Origin: Ilyonectria destructans | Taxonomy: Eukaryota; Ascomycota; Sordariomycetes; Hypocreales; Nectriaceae | NCBI GenBank assembly: GCA_020740775.1 | Contig: JAHEWK010000041.1 | Location: 182,686-246,685, forward strand | Reading direction: 5' to 3' | Length of the DNA stretch: 64,000 bases | Shown here: positions 13,490-23,162 of the stretch, piece after piece | How positions within the stretch are numbered: the stretch's first letter is position 1 | Layout of the letters: each line of letters begins with the position of its first letter | Program-made: the position numbers and the translations under genes | Notes under the pieces: generated by a model | Seen by the model: only the letters and a program-made list of their open reading frames with translations | Databases searched by the model: none | What the model was told of the DNA's origin: nothing

Positions 13490-13924
13490 TTATACACAAT
13501 CATTTTGCCCAAGCTGCACTCGACCTCGTTCGTGCTCTTGTACCGTGGGGTGCAGCTCAGGCAGATTCAAAGGCATAGCATTAGCTCGATAGACGCAGAT
13601 TTGATCGGGTAGCAGCTGGTTAAGGTCTCATGCGCGGTCTGGCGTCCGTAGTGGCGTCGAAGGGGTGTCCCGGGCAATGACTTCTTCAGCGACGTCGCTG
13701 ATAGCATGGGGGTGATTCTCGAAGATGATACCTTTTCCTTTGTCGAATGCACTGTTGACCTCCTCCACTTGCTTGAGTTGCTCTATTATCGCCCTGACTA
13801 GATCCTCCACACTGTTGTGCAGGAAATTCTGGAGTGTCTTTTCGTTTGCTATCGATCGCTGGGACATCCTGTTACCCAAGCCGGCCAGGAAACTTCGGCT
13901 CTCATAGAAGCCTTCCAAAAGCAT
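13490..13924 (-). pseudogene. Unknown protein fragment with in-frame stop
   Basis: Minus-strand frame from an ATG at 13924. It reads a protein-like 98 residues (LAGLGNRMSQRSI, then VEDLVRAIIEQLKQVEEVNSAF, then GIIFENHPHAISDVAEEV) and meets TGA at 13628-13630. The same frame then stays open for another 45 codons (DLNQLLPDQICVYR...) to a stop at 13490. The uninterrupted 144-codon frame around one stop suggests a recently disabled gene or exon. The helical middle looks like a coiled coil. I do not recognise the family. It lies 300 bases from the divergent aldoxime-dehydratase-like gene. Confidence 0.4.
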
Positions 13925-14223
13925 GGATGAGCACCGGCATCGGCAACAAGCGGCCCTGGGCCCTCATAGGGGTATACGCAAGGAATAGTAACGGGGGTGA
14001 GGTTTTGCCTCACAAATTTCATCCTTGCGACCTCGCAGGCAATGGCGTACAATTCCCAGCGGACCATTGCTGCCCGCATGATTTAGACTCTTGTCTTGCG
14101 CTGTGTCCGAAAGAATCCGTCAATAAAAAGGCGGCATGATACCCCAATGAGAGAGTAGGTTAATACGATTAATTTCAATTGCATCCGTGATTCACATACT
14201 CCTCCTCCATTACATTTCTCAGC

Positions 14224-15258
14224 ATGTGGGGCGTCGAGTTCGAGGATGACACTTCCGTTGTCTACACGATCTTTGGCATCCAATACTCTGGAATTGAGCT
14301 TGTAGAACCTCAGCTATCCCTAACCAAGGCCTTCGACACGCTCATCGACAGCCATGCAACCTACATTGACCGAGTTACCCAAGATATCCCAAAAGGCCAT
14401 TATACCATGATCTGGCTAGCATACTGGCCATCAGCAGATGTCTATAACAATTGGTGGATGAGCCCCCCAATTGTCGAATTCTGGAGCTCCTTAGCAGCCA
14501 ACGCAGGGATGTGGCGTGAGGTGATGGTTGTGCCAAGACGACGAACCCAGTTTGGAACCAATAAAACAACGATAAATGGAATGGCCTCTGTGGCCAAATT
14601 GGTTCCCATTGGGGATAAGTCCGGATACTGGGGCTGCTACCGAGACCGCATCAAAGAGGCAACACCCCAAGAAAAGTTGAAAACTCCGCTTGAAAAGTTT
14701 CCAACCCGAAATTCAGACCTCGGAGAAGGTATACGCTTGGGGAGGACGAAAATATCAGGGTTCCCAGACAACATCTGCTTTGTTGTGGAGGGCCAAGATC
14801 ACTCGCTTATCACACACAACGAAAAGGCTCATTGGTTTGAGAATTTTGACGGCCTGGTAACGAATTGGATGGGTGACTTGGCAAAGGCTGGGCCGTCTGC
14901 TGGAATCCTAGATGCAAAGCTGTGCTATTCAAAGTCATCTGGGGCGTACCGCTCCGCCGAACCTGCCGCACTCAACTTCAACAGAAAGATCCAGTTATTC
15001 TATTTCCTGGATTTTAGGTGCATGGAAATGATTGGCCGGGCGAACAAGGGTCATGTCAAGCTACGCGAAAGTTTCATGGAGTCGTATTGTCCAGTTGGGC
15101 CGATGGGCAGTGAAGGGATGTTAACTTTGTGGGTAGAGACAAGCGTCTTGAAGGGGAACGAAATGGAAGCCGAGTATGTGGGCTGTGTTGAGGGAACCGG
15201 TTTCATGGCTTATGTTGGGAGTGGGCTTTTCGACTGCGTTAATGATGCCGACGCTTGA
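14224..15258 (+). CDS. Aldoxime dehydratase-like (heme dehydratase) protein
   Basis: This 344-codon frame matches the heme-containing phenylacetaldoxime dehydratase family (OxdA/OxdRE, PF13816), which turns aldoximes into nitriles. Family-like stretches are GYWGCYRDRI (residues 134-143), FVVEGQDHSLI (186-196), LCYSKS (233-238) and the GHVKLRESF block (276-284). His277 there sits where the proximal heme ligand is expected. In the family pattern LRLYHEVSV, the His is the distal catalytic residue; here the block reads LTLWVETSV, with Val304 in its place. Roughly 40-60 N-terminal residues of the family are missing. The ATG follows a good acceptor (TTTCTCAG at 14215-14222), so an upstream exon probably exists, but I could not join one in frame. 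It is either a diverged family member or a decaying gene. Confidence 0.7.
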   Translation: MWGVEFEDDTSVVYTIFGIQYSGIELVEPQLSLTKAFDTLIDSHATYIDRVTQDIPKGHYTMIWLAYWPSADVYNNWWMSPPIVEFWSSLAANAGMWREVMVVPRRRTQFGTNKTTINGMASVAKLVPIGDKSGYWGCYRDRIKEATPQEKLKTPLEKFPTRNSDLGEGIRLGRTKISGFPDNICFVVEGQDHSLITHNEKAHWFENFDGLVTNWMGDLAKAGPSAGILDAKLCYSKSSGAYRSAEPAALNFNRKIQLFYFLDFRCMEMIGRANKGHVKLRESFMESYCPVGPMGSEGMLTLWVETSVLKGNEMEAEYVGCVEGTGFMAYVGSGLFDCVNDADA

Positions 15259-15539
15259 ATTATTTTACCACCAGAACGTGCTTCAATAAAGAACAACTGT
15301 CAGCCTCCTATTGAAGTCCAACTGATGCACCTTACTACTTTTAACTCCCTGCCCAGCCCCGCTCTCATCCTCTCTTCTAAATTAATTTATAAAAACGAGC
15401 TGGAGCTAATTGAGTCCGCCTTTATCTTGTCATTCGGGCATGTTTCCAAGCAGGCCTGGCGCACGTAGGCATTCATATTTCCCGTACAGATGGTAGTTGG
15501 CCAGGATATGGCGAATGGCTAAGGAGATCCACGCCAAGC
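15259..15539. other. Intergenic
   Basis: Contains the presumed 3' flank of the dehydratase-like gene, with AATAAA at 15286-15291, and no recognisable gene. Confidence 0.3.
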
Positions 15540-15857
15540 TTGTCAGACAGGTCATCTACGAGATCCTCCCCGTTCAGAATACCTAGACCGCGAAATGATG
15601 CAGTTGAGACATACCGCAGCTGGCAGTGCTCAAAAGTTAGTAAAACAGAACTAAAGGGACACTACGAGCTGGCTCGTAACCTTTCGCTAGAAAGGGGCCT
15701 TAATCTTGAGCTTCTTCATGGAGATAGTGATGCACAGTTTTACATAGACCACGAGGTATTAGAGGGCGTAGCGCGCCGCTGGGTTCGGGACATAGAAGCC
15801 TTCGTTGATCAATATATTATTGCGTTACAGAAGTATGGCGCCTCTATTTTATTCTGA
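15540..15857 (+). pseudogene. Truncated hypothetical protein next to a transposase
   Basis: An open frame of about 105 codons with no in-frame ATG at its start, so it probably lacks an upstream exon. The content is protein-like: VETYRSWQCSKVSKTELKGH, then LARNLSLERGLNLELLHG, then EGVARRWVRDIEAFVDQY. I do not recognise a family. It stops abruptly after QKYGASILF, within about 30 bases of the edge of the minus-strand transposase remnant. I infer that the 3' part was separated or deleted by the transposon insertion. Confidence 0.4.
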
Positions 15858-15867
15858 CGGTTCTTTA

Positions 15868-16648
15868 TCACGAACCCCAGCCCAGCGAAAACGACCCTCC
15901 GCACCGGCCTTTATCCGTATGATGAAACGATGCATTATCCATGATCAGGACAGATCTCGGGCCAGGCCATTTGCCACAGCACAGCAAAGGCTCCTCAATA
16001 AAACTCTCAAAGATTTCAGCATCGGTCGATCCATCATATACTCGAAAATTAATAGCACCCTCTTGGGTATAGGCGGGCAGGGTTTGGAGTCTCGGTCCAC
16101 GGTGGAAATGCTTGACTTGACCAGGCGTGACCCCAACAGGAGCCCAGCCTTTGTTTCTAGTCCTGATACTTCTATCCCTTCCGGACTCGTCTACGAAAAC
16201 CATCTGCCTTGGCAATAACATTTGCCACCCCAGGAGACCATCTCGCCTCTTTCAGAGCTCGGCTAATGGCAGACTCTGACACAATGACGTCAAACTCCTT
16301 ATGAAGGAAGGTGACCATTTCACGGATATTCATGCAAGAGGTGACGGTGAGTTCGGCACGCAACGCGACTATCATGAGAGGAGAAGTTGTTTTAGGTCGA
16401 CCGACGCCGTTCGAGGGGGCTTTCGCTGCTCCGAAGAGAAGCATGTTCGATCGGATGTGGCGTACTGTGCGGGTGGTACATTGGTTGACTTCGGCGATGT
16501 CTTTGTCTGTAAGCCCATTTTCGCCATCTAACTTACTCTGTATCATGTGCTCAATAGACAGGCGGGTACATAGTAGGGTGAAGGTTCGACACCATCGTAG
16601 TCCAGTTGTGGTGTGAGGGAGGGGATCGCTGTGGCCATTTCCAGCCAT
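15868..16648 (-). pseudogene. Broken Tc1/mariner-type DDE transposase
   Basis: Two overlapping minus-strand frames make up one transposase. The N-terminal frame (16648-16172) carries paired HTH segments: GLTDKDIAEVNQCTTRTVRHI, then the linker GRPKTTSPL, then IREMVTFLHKEFDVIVSESAISRALKEARWS. The C-terminal frame (16221-15868) carries the DDE_3 catalytic domain. MVFVDESGRDR holds the first Asp, RTRNKGWAP follows, and VLIMDNASFHHTDK holds the second Asp. A frameshift or deletion separates the two near 16200. The sequence ends before the PYSPDLNPIEE-type third acidic motif, so the enzyme is dead and truncated. I could not find terminal inverted repeats. The element type is clear; its boundaries are not. 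Confidence 0.85.
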
Positions 16649-17043
16649 GGCGGATCAGCGAGGGGCACTCAGAGCTTGGTGGACGTACACCGGAAAAGCA
16701 CGGGGTCTGGCTCAAGTATCTAGTGTGAAAACCTCCGTATCCATACTGCCTTAGGGTGGTCTGTGCGCTCAAAGTCGTCTTTGCTGGTCCTCGAAGAGGA
16801 AGCCGATTTCGCATCCGACAACAACCCTGGGCATGACATCATAGGTGGGAGACTCATCCAAAATGGGTCCGAAGAATGAAATGTCGTTGGCTACGCTACA
16901 GTATTATTTTTACAGTACTTTGACAGTCTCCAGGTGCTGGGTCCCTGAGGCATACCTGGCGAGTCCTATACTGGCCATAGCCCAACGGTGCAATTTAGCT
17001 GCAGTTGCGGGAGCGACGCATGTTCGTTACAGTACATACATAT

Positions 17044-17105
17044 AGCAACTAGTGCCCTATTGGTTATAAGCCACCGGGCGAAATAAATTGTGTGTGTACA
17101 TACAT
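17044..17105 (-). repeat. Dispersed repeat A, terminal fragment
   Basis: CCCTATTGGTTATAAGCCAC followed by CGGGCGAAATAAATTGTGTG matches one end of repeat A in the same orientation as the 35.4 kb copy. It stops about 10 bases before the SDR start codon. Confidence 0.7.
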
Positions 17106-17114
17106 GCTCTCACC

Positions 17115-17948
17115 ATGACGAATTCCGTTCTGATCACAGGCTGCAGTGTCGGGGGAATAGGAAACGCCTTAGCTCTCGATTTTGCGTCCCGCGGCGTAAA
17201 TGTTTTTGCCACCGCTCGTGACGCTTCCCGAATGGAAAATCTCGCTGGGCATCCTAACATAACTCTCATAACACTCGACGTGACCTGCTCCGATCAGATA
17301 ACTGCAGCGGTTCAAAAGATTTCTGAGACAACGAATGGCGCGCTCGACTACTTAATTAACAACTCCGGCCAGCATTACACAATGCCTGCGCTAGAGTCAG
17401 ATTTAGATGCCGTTAAGCGACTTTTTGACGTAAACTACTGGGGTGTAATAAAAGTAACGCAGTCCTTCCTTCCCCTCCTTATCGCAGCCCAAGGAACTAT
17501 TGTCAATATAGGATCTATTGCTAGCATTACTCCTTTCCCCTTTATGAGTCATTATAGTGCATCTAAGGCGGCACTCCATGCCTTTAATACTGCCTTAAGG
17601 TATGAGATAGCACCGTTTAAAGTCAATGTAATGATAGTCATTACTGGAGCTGTCCAATCACGAATTGCAGACAATGCACCAAAGTTCAGGCTTCCAGACG
17701 GATCAAGATATTTTCTTATTGAAGAGACATTGGAGATGATTGCTTCAGGGAAAGCAGTTAATAAATCTAAAATGACAAAAACAGACATCTATGCGAAAAG
17801 AGTCGTCGACAATATCCTCAAAGGGAAAAAGGGGAGTGTTTGGTGCGGCCAATATGCTAGTCTGACTCGCTGGGTACTGAGTTCGCTGCCAGAGTCAGTG
17901 CAGGTAAGAAAAATAGCGCGTAACGTAAAACGGCTTGCTTATTTATAA
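17115..17948 (+). CDS. Short-chain dehydrogenase/reductase, Ayr1-like
   Basis: The 277-residue classical SDR starts best at the ATG at 17115; an earlier in-frame Met at 17088 would add a non-conserved tail. The cofactor motif TGCSVGGIG is at residues 8-16, NNSG at 82-85, the structural Asn at 107, the catalytic Ser near 134 and YSASK at 147-151, so the catalytic tetrad is complete. The glycine pattern with S-x-GGIG and the C-terminal extension resemble 1-acyldihydroxyacetone-phosphate reductase (Ayr1) relatives, which use NADPH at lipid droplets or the ER. Substrate assignment is only by family. The start codon lies about 10 bases from a fragment of the dispersed repeat also found at 22.9 and 35.4 kb, so the repeat may form the 5' leader. 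Confidence 0.85.
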   Translation: MTNSVLITGCSVGGIGNALALDFASRGVNVFATARDASRMENLAGHPNITLITLDVTCSDQITAAVQKISETTNGALDYLINNSGQHYTMPALESDLDAVKRLFDVNYWGVIKVTQSFLPLLIAAQGTIVNIGSIASITPFPFMSHYSASKAALHAFNTALRYEIAPFKVNVMIVITGAVQSRIADNAPKFRLPDGSRYFLIEETLEMIASGKAVNKSKMTKTDIYAKRVVDNILKGKKGSVWCGQYASLTRWVLSSLPESVQVRKIARNVKRLAYL

Positions 17949-17999
17949 TAGTTCCGACTTTATATGAAAGGGAGCGGCCTCAAAACTCTGTAGCCTAGT

Positions 18000-18666
18000 T
18001 TCTTATAATGAAACTTCGAACACGATCTCGTATTGGCGTTTATCCTCAACCTTCCACGCAGGCAGGATAGCAGAGAGCTTCACACGACATAAGTCACAAT
18101 ACGCTACCTCAGCAAAGCTTCGTGCCAGACCATTTCTTCTTGTAGGGGCCTTGTACTCCATCGAAAAGCAGAAGGAATAGTGTATTGTAGTGAAACTGCA
18201 AAGCAGCAGAAGCATAATAGTCAAATTGTTTGTCCGTAGAGGATTTGGGATAACACATCCCCTAGCTATTATATTTACCGCCTCCGGCCGTAGTCGCTAG
18301 GCCATTTGCTTCTATTCTAGAGTTACTCCATGAAACAAAGGTGACAACGGCGGTAGTCCAGACAAAGTCGATGGCTGTTAAGGTGCGTTGAGGCGGACTG
18401 GCTTCACCGCCTTCCCTTGAAAGTTAATCTAACGAGGCATTATTTTACGATGTTGTTGGATACGCAATTTGCTATATGCAATAGCAGAAGTGATTGATCA
18501 AGTGATGTGTCTTGAGAAGGTTGTTCCCTTTCTTCTTAAAGGTTCAGGGCAAGCTTTTTATGCCTTTTCTGAGCTATGTGGAATCAACTAGAAGCTGCTT
18601 GCTAAGCCAGTGGCAATAGGTGGCAACTGTTATCTTTGATGGCGATATTTATGCCGCCACCTGAGG
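18000..18666. other. Intergenic between SDR and GTPase remnant
   Basis: A minus-strand frame 18003-18224 has a hydrophobic start and a short Cys-containing C-terminus, but nothing I can identify. At 18655-18680 the sequence CCACCTGAGGTCACAATCTA resembles the end of the repeat family seen at 28.1 and 39.2 kb. Confidence 0.3.
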
Positions 18667-19941
18667 TCACAATCTAACAGATGTTACAATTGTGATTGAT
18701 GCTCCAATTACAAGTTCCCCAACCTCCGCCGCAAAATACACAACCGCTCCCAAAAACCCCGCCAATCCCACCCCACACGCAGTGGCACCGGCGATGATCG
18801 CCTTCTCGACCACAATGGAAGTCTGCTCTCTGAATTTCAACTCTCCAAACGGCATGGCCAGTTCCTGAACCTCCTGCTCGCTGTAAAAGCTCAATACCCT
18901 CGCAACGAAATTCCGTTTAGCGTTATCTTTCTGAGCTTCGGTGCTTCTGTCACAGCTAACCCCGTTGCGGAATATTCGTGACCCTCCACTTTCGCTCACA
19001 TTAAAGGATTTCCAATCTTGACTGAAATATTCGTTTTCTCTTTGATAGCAATCAGCTCGCTCAATTGGTGCAATCACATCCCAGTGCGTTAAAATGAATG
19101 TGACCCGGTTCATTATTCGGTCAATGATGCGAATATACCGCGGAGGTCACATAAAGTGAGGTTGTCATGTAGATGTAGAAAGATGGATGACGAGCTAAGA
19201 CTACAGTTGAGGACGGGAGCATAAGGTCTCCTTCCTCACGTGATGTTACATATAATGCCAGTCTTAAGCACCAGGCCCAAGACTGGTTTTTCACGTATCA
19301 GTCAACACCTAATTCCTTCAGAAAGCTAACGCTGTCTCGAATGCCAGGTGTAGGCCGAGTTTCGCGAGCGCTTTGAATGAAGAGGAAGCCATGGACCCCC
19401 CCTAGAGTCCGAGTAAAGTACCCAAGTAATCCAAGGATCTTCTCTTTAATTTCATATTTTGTGAAGTCGGGGTGTCCGAATCCAGGGGTGTCGATGAAGA
19501 TGTATGCTTGGCCGTTATGTGATGCTAACAAGCAAGTTGGGCGAACAGTGCCTTAAACATATCAGCGAGATCATATCAAAATACTTATGGTAGCTGACCA
19601 TCTTGAAGTCGGTGCCCAATGACAATATCCCTGCCCGTGAAAAGCTTCATAAGATTTGCCTTTCCCGAACCACATGGGCCGATGAGAATAATTACTTTCA
19701 CTCGACCAGTTAGCTCACCCGCCTGTAACCGTCGCAATACTTCCTCTGTTTGCTGCTGTGGTGTGAGGGGTATCTCCATGTCTGGAGCTTGCGCTGACAT
19801 CTTGAGTGCTACGACAAAGCTACGATGTCCAACTATGAAGTGGGATGGAGGAAGTTTACTTGTGTTCTTGGGCATCGACTGAAGGTGCCCAATCTTGCAG
19901 GATGCGGGGTCGCCGTCCAAGGCTGTCTGTTCTGACGTCAT
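18667..19941 (-). pseudogene. AIG1-like GTPase, probably degenerate
   Basis: The minus-strand gene starts at 19941 (or at the internal Met at 19800). Exon 1 (19941-19599) contains the P-loop GPCGSGKA at residues 88-95; the Ser/Thr that normally follows the Lys is Ala. A 47-nt intron with donor GTCAGC, branch CTGAT and acceptor AAG joins it to 19551. The join gives LQD-G-TVRPTCLLASHNG and then the G3 motif IDTPGFGHPDF. This frame stops at 19298 after FLKELGVD. A C-terminal frame (19113-18667) continues with NRVTFILTHWDVI, a G4-like region, and ends in a hydrophobic stretch of about 35 residues that could be a membrane anchor. I found no acceptor that joins 19298 to 19113 in frame, so the gene is probably broken. 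By family these are GTP-binding proteins of unknown substrate. Confidence 0.6.
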
Positions 19942-20233
19942 ATTTGTGTCATGGTCTGCAAAGTCGGTCTGAGACAGTGTCGTGAGGAGGTCGAAGCTTT
20001 GGTGCCTGATGCCTCAGGCCTCAAACTGTACTGTTATAACCCTTAGCCCCGCCTGGAGAATCTGGCACAGCCACACACTGTGTCAAGCCACAGCTAGTCC
20101 ACATTTGGTAAAGTTTTCGATACTAAAATACTGACGCTGAACCTGGTTGAAGCTGTACGACCCACCGGCATCGTCATTTATCCATGTGATGGAAAATGGG
20201 ACTAACTTTTACCCCGGACAATGCGAATCCCCG

Positions 20234-20242
20234 GTATAAAGG
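20234..20242 (+). promoter_or_regulatory. TATA-like box
   Basis: GTATAAAGG lies about 90 bases before the ATG at 20326 of the small secreted protein gene and is the best TATA match in this intergenic stretch. Confidence 0.4.
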
Positions 20243-20325
20243 GGTCAGTTCAAATCGAAGGCCCCAAACCACCTTGGACAATAACAACCACACATGGACA
20301 GCATTCAAAGCCATCAACAAGAATT

Positions 20326-20762
20326 ATGAAGCTCACCACTTCGTTTATTTTACCCATCTCCTTTCGTCTTTGTCTTTCCGCGTCTAACAACCTGTGGTCC
20401 GCGTCCATCGAATCCCATACCGTCCCTTGGAATGAGCCTATAGACCCTGAGGAGCTTAAGGCTCGCTTAGTAACCACTACTCCTGCCCACTATAATTCCA
20501 ATGAGAAATACGCTGGAGTGGTATGAGGCTTCTCAGCTCTAGATTTGTGTGCTTTTATTAATAATGGATATATCAGGCCTACTTTTGTCGAGATGAAGAC
20601 TGGGGGCCCCCATGTTTCGCATACTATCCTGAATTCGACTTTACGTGTTTTGAGCTGGGCCCCGAGCTCGCCGGTCACGTGGGCTCTGTCTTTGTAGAGC
20701 CTGGTGTAATTTGCCGAATGTCCATGTACGTTCTTTTTGACGGGAAGGAACAGCACTGCTAA
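20326..20762 (+). CDS. Small secreted cysteine-containing protein
   Basis: Two exons, 20326-20520 and 20577-20762, with a 56-nt intron (donor GTATGA, acceptor TATCAG). The spliced product is 126 residues. It starts with a signal-peptide-like MKLTTSFILPISFRLCLSA, followed by an acidic pro-like segment (WNEPIDPEELKARLV). The join reads KYAGV-AYFCRDEDWGPPC. The second exon has four Cys in the main domain (CRDEDWGPPC, TCFELG, VICRMSM) and a C-terminal Cys. The spacing C-x3-DW-x3-C...C...C resembles small secreted fungal proteins with an 'NWGGxC' core, but I have no name or function. A size below 150 residues with paired Cys fits an effector-like or antimicrobial-like secreted protein by analogy only. 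The second exon overlaps an unrelated minus-strand open frame. Confidence 0.65.
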
Positions 20763-20976
20763 CACAAATAGACTTTCCTCCAACAACCGATGCGCAGCCA
20801 TCGAATCATTTGCATGGCCCGAGATACGAGGCGGCTGGCCTGACCTATTCCACCAGGGAGTCCCCGAAAGCGGGGCAACACTGGGCTATGCCACAACGCA
20901 TTTCATGTGTGCCGAATGCACCACATGCATCCCCAACTCAGTTTCTCGGGAGGATCTAGTTATTATGGACTTATAA

Positions 20977-21924
20977 GGAGAAGTCATGAAATATTCGCAC
21001 CGTCTCAAGGCAGGGCATTAGGAGGGCAGCGTTTTGAGCATCCGACAGTGACGTGCTAGAGGATATAGAAACGGACGCAATGGACTACGTTGAGATGAGG
21101 TATAGAAGGAATTCAAGTCTAGGCAGCTGGCCCGATGCGTGATTTGCTACTTAATGTTTTCGTAGTCCCTACCGTGGGAATTTCAGCCTCACCCATATAC
21201 CAACAAGAGCGTGAGATGTAGATACGGGCCGGCGGTGGGTGACTGAAAGGGACAACACAGCTTGTCAACGCTCTTTGCTCCTGCTACATAAAGCGCCGAG
21301 CGAGGTTGCGCCAGTGAGGCTGTGCAACGGCCACACCAGAAGCTCGACGTCCAGAGGGGGGCAGGTTCTTGCTGATGACAATCGGCGTTCGAGGATTGTA
21401 GAATGATTTTGTGGCAAACGGCAGGGGGACATGAGCGACCATTGCTGGCGGGGCGCTGGAGAGTTGTGCAAAAATGACCAACCCGTGTTACCAGCTTCGC
21501 ACACAGGCGCCGTGCGGCCGCTGCCAGTCCATTGTAGTGCAAACAGATGGCAATATGTGGGCGTTAATGCAGGCCAAGCGTGACGATAAAACGCTCTTCA
21601 ATCCCATTGAGACATTTGAGCCGTGTGCTGTATAATGGCGAATGGTTGTTGCCTGGCTATGCTTCTTTTTCTTGCAGAAGGAAAGGGTCTGGGAGATAGG
21701 TGAATTTGGTGCGAAGAAGAAGCCAGCAAGCTGGTAAAAGGCCAATTTTTCAACCCAACGTCCATATTACAACAAAATTAGAAGCCTGGCTCTATTTTCC
21801 TTATAGGTTTTATGGTCTCGAACGTCCATATCCTGATTAAAAGAGGCCAGAAAGGGCTTTTTAGCTTGATTCCGGGTATAAATAGGTGATCCCATGACTT
21901 GGCACAGAAGTCAATAACTATGTC
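20977..21924. other. Intergenic
   Basis: Several overlapping minus-strand frames (21189-21745) cover one another and have no domain-like content. I see no gene, repeat or TIR. Confidence 0.35.
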
Positions 21925-22710
21925 ATGCAAGCTATGGAAAATAACAAAGTGCTCAAGTTGAATCATGATGTCTACCCAAGAATCGCTAACTTTTTAGGAC
22001 TTATAGATCGTATTTGGCTGGTGAGAGCGCTTGGGTCCCAAGGATCAACGCTCCCGTCCAAGTACAAAAAATATTGCCATGCTTGGGCTCTCATCTTCAA
22101 AAAGGACGACTGGTTGGAAGCGGTCATGGAGTTACAGCCCGGACATCCGCTCGGAGATCCAGTACCACTATTACTAGGTAGTGCTCTGTCGACGAAATGG
22201 GGAGGAAAGACCGAAATAAACGATGTGGCTCTTCTTGTCAACGATTGGTCAGGCGACTGTCTCCCCCTCCGAAATCTCTTCTTTGACTGCCTACAGGACC
22301 ACGTAGTTGACAAGCCCAATGGCATCATCCGCTTTAAGGATTGTAAAATCAGGCTCCATGCAGATGAGATTTTACGTGGACAACAGGAGATATCAATTCA
22401 GAATCCCGAGAGCTTGATCGGGTTCGAAAGGAAGAAGGGTCTTTTCACATACGTCTCATACTACAACAAGGGCATTCTACAGAAAATAGGCCCTGATTGC
22501 ATCGCTGGGATTCGCGAACGTGAGGGAAAGGAGAAAATTGAGGAGCTATGTTCGGTCAAGCTGCAATTTAGGGGCGGCCAAACATGTTATCGAGAGCTGC
22601 ACAGTTCTAGCAAGAGGATAGAGGCTAATCGCTTGGTTACCGTTGACGAACAGGGACATCCATGGACAAATGGTTGGAGTTTAGATGAGCATCGTGGCAG
22701 GGAGGAATAA
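21925..22710 (+). CDS. F-box-like lineage-specific protein, paralog 1
   Basis: Intact 261-codon frame starting MQAMENNKVLKLNHDVYPRI. Residues 11-40 (LNHDVYPRIANFLGLIDRIWLVRA) look like a weak F-box. Next comes WALIFKKDDWLEAVMEL and then PVPLLLGSAL. The same order (aromatic 'W..IF...DW' block, then 'P-hydrophobic-LLG') recurs in the minus-strand genes at 49614-50345 and 52136-53011, so the three are probably paralogs. A later segment, VALLVNDWSGDC and NLFFDCLQDH, is also typical of this fungal family as I recall it. F-box proteins usually recruit targets to SCF ubiquitin ligases; the target is unknown. Confidence 0.65.
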   Translation: MQAMENNKVLKLNHDVYPRIANFLGLIDRIWLVRALGSQGSTLPSKYKKYCHAWALIFKKDDWLEAVMELQPGHPLGDPVPLLLGSALSTKWGGKTEINDVALLVNDWSGDCLPLRNLFFDCLQDHVVDKPNGIIRFKDCKIRLHADEILRGQQEISIQNPESLIGFERKKGLFTYVSYYNKGILQKIGPDCIAGIREREGKEKIEELCSVKLQFRGGQTCYRELHSSSKRIEANRLVTVDEQGHPWTNGWSLDEHRGREE

Positions 22711-22892
22711 AGACTCCCTCACACTTGATAGTGATTAAAGCAGAAAGCAAAAGATAAGTTGTAAGTTCTAAGTTTGGACAATATTTAAGTGTGTAAAGGT
22801 GTTCCTTCAACGCTACCGCCAATGATTTGTCGCAAGTCATTCGCATTCAGCCAAAACCGCTCTAGACCGGAGGCAATTGAAAGTAGAAACAT

Positions 22893-23162
22893 GGTACACA
22901 CACACAATTTATTACGCCCGGTGGTTTACAACCAATGTGGCGCTAGTTGCTATTGTTCATTTCCGTTTCCCAAGCATTGTCAAGAGCTCGTACAAGTCCA
23001 CACAGCGTCCAATTTCTACTTTTGCTTCTTCCTTTTCAATCTTTCCGCGGGTCTCGTGGGGTTTGCATTATTAGCAAGCGAACTTGAATGCTATTCTCCA
23101 AGTGTTCAGAGTCCTATCTACGGCGGCTGAAGCGGTGCCTGCTGTCCATGGCACGAGGTGTT
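22893..23162 (+). repeat. Dispersed repeat A, copy 1
   Basis: About 270 bp that reappears in inverted orientation at 35443-35715. Both copies share the edge ACACACAATTTATTACGCC, the middle segment TATTAGCAAGCGAACTTGAA and the far edge GTGCCTGCTGTCCATG. Divergence is visible by eye but the alignment is end to end. There is no coding capacity and no obvious terminal inverted repeat. A solo LTR or SINE-like origin is possible; I cannot tell which. Confidence 0.75.

Noticed and set aside
13834..14139. Upstream exon for the aldoxime-dehydratase-like gene
   Set aside because: A GTAGGT donor at 14155 exists, but none of the three frames before it gives a family-like N-terminus with a start codon.
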